NCBI GenBank assembly: GCA_027605045.1
Contig: JAQFWX010000015.1
Span: 976,455-1,040,454 of the forward strand
Origin: Phallus indusiatus
Taxonomy: Eukaryota; Basidiomycota; Agaricomycetes; Phallales; Phallaceae
DNA length: 64,000 nucleotides
Direction: 5' to 3'
The notes under the pieces: model-generated
Seen by the model: only the letters and a program-made list of their open reading frames with translations
Told to the model about the DNA's origin: nothing
Database searches by the model: none
Shown: in pieces, positions 34,720 through 45,700 of the stretch
How the letters are laid out: each line of letters starts with the position of its first letter
Numbering within the stretch: position 1 is the first letter of the stretch
Translations under genes and position numbers: made by a program

Positions 34720-35295
34720 ATGCGTTTCACTTTAAACACCGTTGTTATCGCCTTTGCTTCAGCTTCTATTTTGGTGCCGTCTGTTTTGGCCGTCCGTCCT
34801 AATCGCGACTCACGTTCCGGCCTTGTTGCCAAGCCACACCTCGAGCGTTCTACCGTCGTAAAGCCTGTACCAGCATCCTCAGTAAAAGAAGGAACAACGC
34901 GGGGTTCCAAATCTTCTTCTCGCTTAGTTGCGCGTGATGACTCAACAGATAACTTCGACAACTCGGGCGATTTGGCTGACATCGCACAAACAGAACAAGA
35001 TCTCGCGGATGCCTTGTCGGGCACAGGCAGCGCCGCCGACTCTATGTCGCGCATTCTGGGTGAATTAGTTGGGGCTATAAAGGAAATAGGCGACAACTCT
35101 CAGGGAGATTCTGTGACTTTCACCCCCGCCGACACAAACCTGCTTAGCAAGTTTTTAGGCGAGCTCAACAATTTCGCCAATGAACTACAAGGCAATGCTA
35201 CCTCCGTGCAAACCGAAGTCACAACACTTCAAGGACAGCTTGGCCAAGAAAACATCGTTTTAACTCCTGATGGTTCGGACAACGACGACAATTGA
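34720..35295 (+). CDS. Small secreted cysteine-free protein
   Basis: Single exon, 191 residues, signal peptide MRFTLNTVVIAFASASILVP cleaved near VLA/VR (24/25). A basic, Ser-rich pro-region runs to about residue 71 (SSSRLVARDD), a possible monobasic/Kex2-type cut. The mature part is acidic, cysteine-free and helical (IAQTEQDLADALSG, RILGELVGAIKEIGDNSQ, LSKFLGELNNFANELQGN, VQTEVTTLQGQLGQ), ending in an acidic tail. It has a clear TATA box and pyrimidine-rich leader. Third member of the cluster; divergent from the gene at 33937. No known domain recognised. Confidence 0.78.
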   Translation: MRFTLNTVVIAFASASILVPSVLAVRPNRDSRSGLVAKPHLERSTVVKPVPASSVKEGTTRGSKSSSRLVARDDSTDNFDNSGDLADIAQTEQDLADALSGTGSAADSMSRILGELVGAIKEIGDNSQGDSVTFTPADTNLLSKFLGELNNFANELQGNATSVQTEVTTLQGQLGQENIVLTPDGSDNDDN

Positions 35296-36545
35296 GCTCC
35301 CTGATAATGGTTTGTAATCAGTTTATTCAGTTTTGCTTTGTACGTTTGTCTGATTTCATGTCATAGTTCTGTTCATTCGCTCAGGGGATGATGAAATTGC
35401 ATGGTCGTGATGATTCGTTGAGCAGTTGCTACTTAGATATATACATATATGTATCTTTGCGGAACTTGATATCTATCGTTTTATATAACGGTTAAACAGA
35501 CTCTTGGATAGTCTCTTTTCACAATTTAGCAGTCAGTATATGGGTGAATATGGCGTGATGCATGATTAATGAATGTCGGGGAAGGTCCCGGACACCAATG
35601 TCTTGCTGAGCTCGCGGGCGCCAGAGCACATCGCAGATTGCTCTTCCCCGCCATCGCACTCAGGGCTGGGTGATATTCAAGCGTTGTCACCGTCATTCTT
35701 TCGCGCCCTCCATCCCACCCTAACGCTCGCCAGACCACTCGACAGCGCAGTCCGAGTGATGGCGTCCGAATTCGCCAAGCAAGAGCCCGCCCACCCGGCG
35801 GTTTTGTTCCGCGTTCTGAGCACAGCTTCCCCAACCTACCACGGACACCGTCACGGGGAGTGAGACGAGGCAGGATTTGTATCCACGCCACCGTTTATGA
35901 TTTCTTGTCGCTACATAAACACTTAAGATAGGTTGGATGGCACTATCTACCACAACAGCGTTAGGTTGGTTGCAGGATTTCTCCAACGGTTAGTGTTCAA
36001 GTTATTGCGGCGACGACATCTGATATCCTGTTTATCAAATACCAGTAAACTGTACGTCGGACGATGGATGGCATGGATACGTCGGTCAATTGTGGCGGAC
36101 TATCATGATTTGAGGCTTATTTCTCATTGAACCTTTCCATCGCTCTGTACCCACTCGCGACGCGTACCTACCAAGTTGAAACGCGAGCTCGATAGAGAGT
36201 TTTTCCCTCGACGCGTTGCCCAACAAGTCAAGGTACTAATGCGATCACATTGCTCAATATACCAGATTGTTTGGTTTTGTGAGTTTACTGCTTAACCGAA
36301 TCACAGTCAGACTGTCAGGTGGACGGCAACTAGTACATTTGGAAGCTTCAAGAGGACAAACTGAGAGTGAAATACAATGCATGTTGATATCTTGATCCTT
36401 ACCCGGTTATAAACGTACAAATCTTATGTACTCCCTCAATGGGTCAACTGCGGTTCTGTTGCCAGTCTCCAAGACAGCGTACTCTCCCTTCCTTTCGCTT
36501 CTGAAGTTCTCCTTGCGTTATATTCTACATAAGAGCGTTTATTGA
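35296..36545. other. Intergenic, no supported gene
   Basis: 1.25 kb. A GC-rich island at about 35570-35870 is open in several frames on both strands, but none shows a known protein. The last 120 bp before 36546 are pyrimidine-rich and likely belong to the promoter of the membrane-protein gene. Confidence 0.45.
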
Positions 36546-38020
36546 ATGTCTCTTCAAGACCGCGCTGTTCTCATCACAAACGACGATCAGAGCATAACTT
36601 ATATCGGTAATTGGACAACCGTGCTCGCATCCGTGCTCAATGGCGGAAATTATGGGCCCGCGTTTTCACCCATATCACGCAGTACAACATCAATTAGCAG
36701 TTTCAGTTTTGCATTTAACGGTCAGTATTATCAACCTTATAGAATAAGAACCTACTTACTGTTGCTTGTATCTATATAGGCTCCTCAGTCAACGTAGTCG
36801 GCACCGTCAATGTTGCAAATTCGTCCACAGGCCCGGATCCTGTCTGGCAATGTTTTGTCGACGGCATTACTCTTAGCGCGCCAAATCTTTTCTTTGGGTT
36901 CGAAAACAATTGGTCATTGTGCCAAGGAAACATTCCAGATGGGGCACATAAACTCGTCGTCAACGTTACCTCACAAGGAATGCCATTTTATTTGGACAAC
37001 ATTCAATATCGACCGTCTTCAAGTGTCTCCCTGGAGGATTCACTTATAGTAATACAAAATAACGATCCAGCAATTGACTATATCTCAGGATGGGGAACCT
37101 TAGGGGAAACAGCAAACCAAACAACGGTTCCCAGTAGCCTCGTTAATGTAACATTCATTGGTATGAAAGTCTTACACATTTTGCTTTGATTTTGGTTCTA
37201 ATATAACGAAGGTACTCAATTGTCTTGGTATGGATTCATCCCTACCGAGGAGCCCCATAACGCGTCTTCGGGAGAATATTCGATAGACGGTCAGCCTTTC
37301 TCATCCTTCTCATTATCGGGACTACCACAATCGGTTACCACCACGGTATACAACCAACTTTTCTTCACGACTACAATTATAGAGATGGGTCCTCACATGC
37401 TCTCGGCTAAATACACTGGAAAGCCAACAGGACTGACTCCTTTCACTTTGGACTATCTTGTCGTGACCAATGGCTCTTTTTCATTCGCACATACTTCTCA
37501 TTTAAATTCAACCGGAGAAGGTAGCGGAAACCCTACATCGAGTTTAGTACCGTCACTAATCGATACTGGTAATAGTTCGTCGCACGACAGAAATATCGTT
37601 GGAAGTGTTGTAGGATGTATTGGAGGCATTTTGGTATGCTCCACCATCATAATCATTTGGCTCCGAATACGCAAAGGAAAGAGATATCTTCGTAATAAAG
37701 TAATACAACGGAGGATCGCTATAGAGTCACCCTTTATCCAGCCATACATTGTCTCTCAAGCAGTCACACCGTTGGCACTGAATCGAACCGTTGGGCTTCA
37801 AGGTACTTACATATATTCGTCATCCCTCTTGACAAATTATAAGCTTCCGAATTCTAGGTCTTCCACCTCAGTTTATTCCGTCTGTAACACGAGAAGGATC
37901 TGCACAGGTAGCGATAACACCACAATAACTATTCGACGTGAAGATGGTGGTGTTCGTGTTCCCCAACGATTATTTGATGATACTGTTGTCGAATCACCTC
38001 CGAAATCTTCCGAGTCATAG
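36546..38020 (+). CDS. Single-pass membrane protein, paralogue of 10401-11928
   Basis: Three exons: 36546-36720, 36780-37160, 37212-38020; introns sit at the same codons as in the paralogue (after FNG and after FIG). Starts MSLQDRAVLITNDDQSITYI. The ectodomain has two similar beta-rich units with DNIQYRPSSSVSLEDSL and QLSWYGF, with many N-glycosylation sequons. A membrane helix (NIVGSVVGCIGGILVCSTII) at about residues 305-325 is followed by a basic anchor (RIRKGKRYLRNK) and a Ser-rich tail ending PPKSSES. A further optional intron could run from 37805 to 37859 (GTACTT ... TAG); both readings stay in frame. Function unknown; probably a surface protein or wall sensor. Confidence 0.8.
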
Positions 38021-38740
38021 TAGTAACCTCTGTACATATTCACCGCTCTTTTTGGGACTCAATATACGGTGTTTAATGTTATAGTGATACGGGCACATAC
38101 TAATTCTTCCGTGTGTTAGGGTTCTGACTTCTGCAACGTCTCTGATTACTGGGTAAAGCAAACTTTACCTACCGTTACCGTTAATAACGACATAATCCAC
38201 ACAAAAAGCCTGTTAGAACTTTTTTCAGTTTGGTAAATGAATTTGGGCGTATTTTCGTGACGTATCGCTACCACATCTCAGAGGAGAGCTGCCAGAAATA
38301 TGACATCATGCTACCCAGATAGACAGAGTGCCATTTCTAAGATTTCGCACCGGTGATGAAATTTTGAGTCCATTAATAAGATTTGCGTTGTATATTTTAT
38401 CTATTCTCATCATCATCCGAACATTCGTATTTGAAACTTCTATGAAAAACGAGTTCAAAAGCATTTGTCTGAGTCTAAGTGAACCCGTGGGCAATTCCAC
38501 GAATCTGAAATCTGAACCCCCTTTCGCACGGGGCCAGCAGATGGTATCCTATGGTATCTTAATTCGCGCACACTTCAAGTTGTTCCTGACATTTATGTAA
38601 TATCCCCACACTTGTCACGAAAAATTCATTAGTCCTAGTTTCTTTATACTAAAATCAGTCTTCATGTAACTTGAGCACGGCCCGTGCTGTTCCAGTTTCT
38701 TTAAGATCACTCGTCAAACCCTTCAACATGTGTACCAATC
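38021..38740. other. Intergenic, no supported gene
   Basis: 3' flank of the membrane-protein gene, AT-rich; no coding frame, RNA gene or repeat supported. Confidence 0.45.
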
Positions 38741-38830
38741 TTTTCTTGTATTAGAGCGTGTCACCCCTCAAGCTGAGAAATAAACGTAAAGTATTATGAT
38801 TAGCATGACGCTCATAATAGCTCCAAAGAA
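38741..38830. repeat. Short direct repeat, copy 1 (second copy 48131-48225)
   Basis: About 90 bp with the shared blocks TTTCTTGTAT, CAAGCTGAGAAA, AAACGTAAA, GTATTATGATTA and ATGACGCTCA. The two copies bracket the duplicated secreted-protein pseudogene plus its transposon, suggesting they mark the edges of the duplication. Confidence 0.55.
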
Positions 38831-39374
38831 AGAGCATGCGCTAGTGTTTCCGCATGACTATGTATATTGATATGATATATTGTTCGATACCTATAGCGCT
38901 ACTTTACCAGTAACTCATGCCAGTGCGAGGTCGGAAAACAACTAAGTTGAGGGGTTGAGTTACTCTAGCATTCTTCCGTTTGGTCAGTCATTCTTCTCAC
39001 AGTGAAAAAATATGACTTTACGGGTCTCGAGCTTGGCATGGAATTCGGGCATTGTGGACACAATATATAAATAATTTACAAGCTTTATATAACAAAAAAC
39101 GAGCTTGCTGTAATGCGAATCACGAGTGCACCAGCACCCACCAACCGAGTCTATTGATTATGTATGAGAAAACAATCGAGAAGAACACAAATCCGACACA
39201 CCCTAAACAACCACAAGCGAATGAAATCAATTAAACGATAGACAACTGACGGTCAACTCATAATAGCGTGACATTGGTACTGATTCCCAAATTTACTAAT
39301 TCCTGCTGTACAGAGGACATCCTTTCGACAAGGTCGTTGACCAGTTCAGTAATTTCGTCTTTAGCGCCCTCAAG

Positions 39375-39379
39375 AAGAG
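39375..39379. repeat. Target site duplication AAGAG, left
   Basis: AAGAG directly before the 5' LTR and again at 47643-47647 directly after the 3' LTR; 5 bp is the usual size for Ty3/Gypsy insertion. Confidence 0.9.
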
Positions 39380-39662
39380 TGTAAGAGTCTGGACTCTTTC
39401 AATCTGTCCGAAAAGTCCGAGTCGGGGACTTCGGACTATTTTCTAATCTTATCTTTTATTTCTCTTACTTACAAATCGTTTCCGAACGTTTGCTTATTTC
39501 TCTTCGTTATCTAATAATTAGATAAGCTTTTATTTTAGTATATAAAGTCGAGATGTAGATATATTTTTCTTTAGCTTCTTTAACGAAGACCATCTGCACT
39601 CATCTGGTGTGATACTCCTTTGTTCCTGAAGTTCTCGTGTAAAAGTCTTTCGGACTTTTACA
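39380..39662 (+). repeat. 5' LTR, 283 bp
   Basis: TGTAAGAG ... CTTTTACA. Contains a TATAAA box at 39541-39546, suggesting transcription start near 39570-39585. Its 3' end is an inverted repeat (TGTAAAAGTC, 5-base loop, GACTTTTACA at 39638-39662). Confidence 0.95.
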
Positions 39663-39741
39663 TCTTTTTTGAGTTTTATCTCTTCGTTATATCTACATTC
39701 CTCTCAGCGTCGGATTGATCACCGATAGCTAGCTTACCTCG

Positions 39742-42700
39742 ATGTCGACATCAGCTTCTTCCGTCTTTGACGAGTCTTCTTCTTCTTCTTCTGCTCTTTC
39801 TCCTTTTCCGTCTTTCGACACTCCCACTCTTCGACCTGCCGAGTTCAGTTCGTCCGGTGCTGGTGACACTAGCACTAGTGATGGCGGCATACAATACCAC
39901 CAACTGCGTAGCGGGACGGTTCGTCCTGATCCAGTTGAGGGTAGGATGAGAGTTGGCTCTGGATCTATTCAGAACCCACGGTCCGATGACGGAAACCCAG
40001 CAATGGGGAATACGACTGAGGATAGTGATCTCAGAGCGCATTCTGTTAACACGGAAGAGCAAGCTCACAGACAGAGGGTGTCAGAGTCTGCACAAGATAA
40101 TGACCCGTTGTCTGAATCAGCCTTGAGGGCCAGATTGTCTCTGGTCAGAGACAATAACGCCCATATGGAGAGAGAATTAGAGTCTCTCCAGGATGAGGCG
40201 GTAGATCTGAACATGCGCACATCGCAGTTCAATCAAGATCTAGCGAACCGTTATTCGGGCAGTGTAGACAATAGTAATTTTGTCACACCTACCAATACTG
40301 TTCGAGTTTCTCCAGCTCCGGTTCCAACCTTGGATACTGGGAGGAGATTTTACCAAGATTGGTTCGAGGACGCTGTTGAGGATAGCGCGAACCAGTCCGG
40401 TCTAGCACCACCCGAAGCGACATCTGTTGTTGCAACGGTGAGACCAGAAGTGACCAGCACTTCACCAGTCCCAGTGAATGCTGTGGCAAGTGCTTCTCCT
40501 GTAGCTGTAGCTGCCGCTGTTCAGGCTGATGGGGATACAAGGCAGGAAACTGTGGTTACGCACAATAGTCCCGTTGTATCTAATGCTGAGAATAAAAAGT
40601 CTAAATCAAAAAATAAAAAGCATCAGTCAAAAGCTGCGAAAGCTAAGAAACGTAAACGTTACGCTGAAAATAAAAAGAAGCGTTCACGTTTTAGTCGCGA
40701 TAAATCCGAAGTCCCTGAAGGGGGATATTTCGCGAAAGTTGCTGGCTATAGAGGAGGGGAACCATCCAACTCCTCTAGTTCGAGTAGTGATGATTCTTCA
40801 TCCGACGATTCATCTACGGACTCAAGTGAGGATGGGAGTTCAAGTACTTCTTCTCCATCTGACTCGAGTACAGAGTCAAGTTCTTCGGATTCTTCTGAGT
40901 CAGAGGATGGGGACGCGACTAGTAAGAAATTATTAAAGAAAGCGTTGTCGTCTATGAAAATAGACAACCCACCTGTGTACAAAGGAACCCCTAATCTTGA
41001 TGAATTTGACCACTGGATTTTCGCAGTTGAAGTCTGGGTCAAACGAATGGGCCTGTCGCGGAATTGGGCCGTTCGTTTGTTGGTCAACTTTGTTGGGGAT
41101 AAAGCTAGTGTATTTTACATGAAACATGTTGCACTAAAAACAAAGCGATGGACACTACGCAAAATTTTTAATGGCCTATTCGACTATTGTTTTCCACCGG
41201 ACTACAAACTCCAGCTGAGACGACGCTTGATGAGGTCTTATCAAGGTCGCTCTTATTTTCGAGACTTTGCACGGGATGTACAAACGTTGGCCAAACGTTT
41301 TCCTGATGTTAATAAACGTCAGCAAGTCCAAATCATATGGGATGGTGCCGTCCAGTACATACGTCTAGAATGGATGAAAATTGGGTATAGCCCCGAGAGT
41401 ACATCCTTGCGGGAATTAATTAAGCGTGCCATCCACATTGAAGCCGCTGAATTGACCCGCAGTAAAGAAAATAATGGTTATACGATGCCATTTATTAGTA
41501 ACGCCGAAAAACGAAGTATTGACTTGCGACGTACTACCGAGAACAAACCAAATGTTCTTGGGCCGATTGGAATGCGCAGTAATCCAAGCAACTTGCGTAG
41601 GGAAGAGAACCCTGTAAAAACCTCAGTACCAAACGCAAGCGACTCTAGGCGAAGACTTACCAAAGCAGAGCTAAACGAGTTGCGTGCGCAAGGAAAGTGT
41701 TTCAACTGCAAGCAAGTTGGGCATGATGCTCGAAATTGCCCATTGCGACATACTGCGCCTGCTCCTAAAATTGGGAGTAACTCTGCAGCGAAGACTATAG
41801 CAAACACTATCAATTTCGATAAGCTGAACAAGCTGGAAAAGCAAAAACACACAGTACAGCTTAATGCTGTTAATCTGTTTGCTATGGATCTAGGTGGCAA
41901 TTCCAACAGAGGAGGAACATCTGGTAATACCAAATCAGTTGTTGAAAGAACGGCAATGAAAGTCAAGGACTTTACCCGCAAGATGCCAAAACCAATCATT
42001 GTTGAGGTGTTCATCAATGGGAGGGCGGCCAGGGCTTTGCTTGACAGCGGATCTTTGGCTGACTTCATGTCTACAACATTGGCAGATCAATTAAATGTCA
42101 AGAAGGAACAATTGAACATGCCACTCACTTTGCAAATGGCTGTTCAAGGAAGCCGGTCGAAGATTAACTGGAGCACGGAGGTTGATTTCCGTTACCAAAA
42201 TATCCAAACGAAGCGACGTTTTGACATTGTTAACCTTGAGGGTTATGACTTGATCCTCGGAACGCCATTTATTTTTGAACATCGCGTGTTGATTGGGCTA
42301 AATCCTACAAGAGTAATAATTGGAAGTGATGCGGCATTATTGGCTGAAGGAGAAGAAGTATTTACCTTGCAGTCTGCTGCAGCTACTCTATTCGAGGATG
42401 AGCTGGATAAAGTGCGCGCGATGTTAAGAGCGGAAGCTGAGGATTTATGCCAAACAGCTGAAAACTCTGAGCTACCGCCTTTACGGAAAATAAATCACAC
42501 TATACCTTTGATTGACGAGAATAAATTATATTCTTGGCGTCCTAGCAAGTGTCCAGAGGCTCTTCGCTCAGTCTGGCAAGCGAAAAAGATTGCCTATTTA
42601 AGGAGCGGTCGGTGGCGGTTGGCAACAGGAACAAATGCCTTACCATTATTAATATTGCCCAAGCCTGGCAATGGAGAATTGGTTCCACGCATTCGTACTG

Positions 42701-45700
42701 TTGTCGACAAGCGTGAACAAAACAAGAACACGCTAAAGCTTAAGACACCGTTACCTGATATGGGTGTGATCCTTCGCAATGTTGTCCGTCATAAGTACCG
42801 AAGCCTCTTGGATGGCAAAGACGCTTATGAGCAGATCCGTGTTGTGCCAGAACATGTGAATAGGACACTGTTCACGACACCGGATGGTACTATGGAGAGT
42901 TTAGTAATGCAGCAGGGTGATTGTAATGCACCCGCTACTTACCAAATGTTGATGAATTTCATATTCGCGCCATTCATAGGAGTCTTCATGGATGTGTACC
43001 TAGATGATATAGTCATTTACTCCAACACTATAAATGATCATGTGGAGCATATACGTACCGTCTTGGATCAGCTCCGTGAAGAACAACTGTTTTTGGCACC
43101 GAACAAAATGCAGTTCTTTGCAACAGTTTTAAAACTTCTGGGCCATGTCATTGACGAAAAGGGTATTAGAATGGACCCTAACAAAGTCGATAAAATAGAG
43201 AAATGGAAAGTACCTACCAATAAGGAACTGCTACTCAGTTTCTTGGGTGCAGTCGGGTATCTTGCTGCGAACTGCGAAGGTATCCGTATTCCAATGGCTG
43301 TGTTAACAGCTAGGACAGGCTCAAACAGTCAATGGCGTTGGGGTCCCACGGAACAACGTGCCTTTGAAAGTGTTCAACATTTAGTTAGCGAACACCGGAA
43401 TAAGCACCGAGTAGCAATTGATTACTCACCCGATGCTGAACGTATTAATCTGGTGACGGACGCTTGCTTGACAGGTGCTAGCGGTGTGCTGACACAAGGC
43501 AACGATGTTTCAAAAGCTGCAGTTGTCGAATTTTGGTCTGGAAAATTCGACGTTGCACAACAGAACTACCCAGTGCACGAGCAGGAGTTGTTGGCCATTG
43601 TTGAATCCTTGAAACGGTTCCGGTCGCAGTTACTAGGAATCAAGTTCAGGATCTGTACAGATCATAAGGGTCTTGAATATTTTATGACCCAAAAACATCT
43701 CTCACCGAGACAGCACCGCTGGCTTGATGTTCTTAATCAGTTTGATTTTGAGATCAGCTATATACCGGGAAAAACAAACAAGTTAGCGGACGCTTTGTCT
43801 AGAATGTATAGTAACGAACCTGAAGGCACAGTGCGTGCCGAAAGCGAATACATTCTTGATGAAGACGAAGATGATTTGACTAGAGAGAACGTTGAATCAT
43901 TTGCTGTCTTTATTCGAGCATTGTCAGTTCCGGTTTATACTGCGAACACAACGCCATTACCTTCACGACGCTCTGCTAGATTACAGCAGAAGGACCAATC
44001 CAGGTTTAAACAGATTTTGCAGTCTGTAAAGGGAACTTTCTCTACAAAGAAACAGCGTCAGAGAGAGTTACAAAACGAAACAGATGAAACAGAAACTAGC
44101 TTACCAGTTGTGTTAGACGACACGGTAATTTACGATGAACCTCCCCCGTTGATATACTTGGATGATGATGACAATGTGGTAGACGATGATAATCTTCCTG
44201 CTGAGGACTTGACAGCAGGGAAAGTCGGGGACCATACCAACATTGCTAATCTGATCAACGATGGTGAATTCGGTTTAGACGTTACAAGAGTCGTTAAAGA
44301 AACTTACATTAACGACGCCTTTTTCCGACACATTTTGGACAAACCCAGTCACTTTAAGGATTTCATGCTGCGTTCAGGCTTGATTTACATGACCTCGAAT
44401 GGTGTAGAGTGTTTGTGTATACCGGACACTGTAGTGGGTGATCGTCGTTTGCGCGAAATGATAATAAACTCTGCACATATATTGTTAGCACATTTGGGGT
44501 CATACAAGACTTATTCTTACCTGCGCAGTGGAGTTTGGTGGCCTAAAATGCTATCTGACATAAAAGCATTCTGCGAGTCTTGTCAGTTGTGCATCAGAAC
44601 AAAGGCTAGTCAACAATCACCTATGGGTTTGCTTCGCCCTTTGGAGATTCCCACTAGGCCGTGGCAAGCAATTGGGATTGATTTTGTGGGACCGTTACCC
44701 ACTTCTAGAAACCGGCACGGTGAATTTGATCAATTATGCGTGATAATCGATCATCTTACCTGCATGGTTCGTCTTGTTCCGACCCGCGTGAACTACAAGG
44801 CATCTGATATGGCAGAAGTTATTTTCGATATCATATACAAGCAACATGGCTTACCCGAACGAATTATAAGTGACCGCGACTCGTTATTCACCAGCGTATT
44901 TTGGAAGGAGTTGCATACATTGTTGGGTACGGACTTGCGCATGTCTTCGTCGTTTCATCCGCAAACAGACGGTATGACGGAGCGTGCTAATAAAACAATT
45001 GTACAAATGCTCCGTCAATGTGTGTCAATAAATCAGAAAGATTGGGTTACACGCTTACCCGGGATTGAGTATGCGTTGAACTGCGCGCGTTCAGACTCAA
45101 CGGGTTTTGCTCCATTTTTCTTGAATTATGGCCGAATGCCGAGGTCTTTAATTTGGGATAATTCTTCGGATTATCCAGGTGTTCGCGCATTCGCTGAAAA
45201 GATGAAGGAGGCAATAATGGACGCTCATGACCATATTATAGAAGCGCGCGCAAAGCAAACTAAGGCCCAAGACGGGTTGCAGGTATCGCAGGTTTTACCC
45301 GCAGGTACCTGTATCCGTACCCACGGGTTTTGTGACCCGCGGGTCACATACCCGGCGCTTAAATTACCCGTACAGGTCACGGGTAGCATTTTGAAAACTG
45401 CAGGTTACCCGTGGGTAACCCGCCTGACCCACAGTCACCCACCAAATAGCCTGTATGTGGTGTACAGGTGACATTTGGGTCAATTTCGTCGTGATTTTTT
45501 TTTTATTTTGGCTCTAGAGAGCTCAAATCTTACTTAAAATAAAAATAAAAAAATATGCCATTAATATTTTTTAATTCTCTACAATATATGTCGGGCGCCT
45601 ATTTTAGGCGCCCATCTCGCTTAATAACATTATCTAGTATCATCTCGTCATGTGTGACATCACATGCAGGTAACATGCAGGTACCTGTGGGTTACCTGTC

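Noticed and set aside
35526..35986. GC-rich island with frames on both strands
   Set aside because: Open in several frames at once, as expected for GC-rich noncoding DNA; no family recognised and no clear transposon ends.
45471..45471. Stop at 45471 as the natural end of the Gypsy polyprotein
   Set aside because: The last ~70 codons before it lie inside the 582-bp MITE; the true C-terminus continues after the MITE to 47300.
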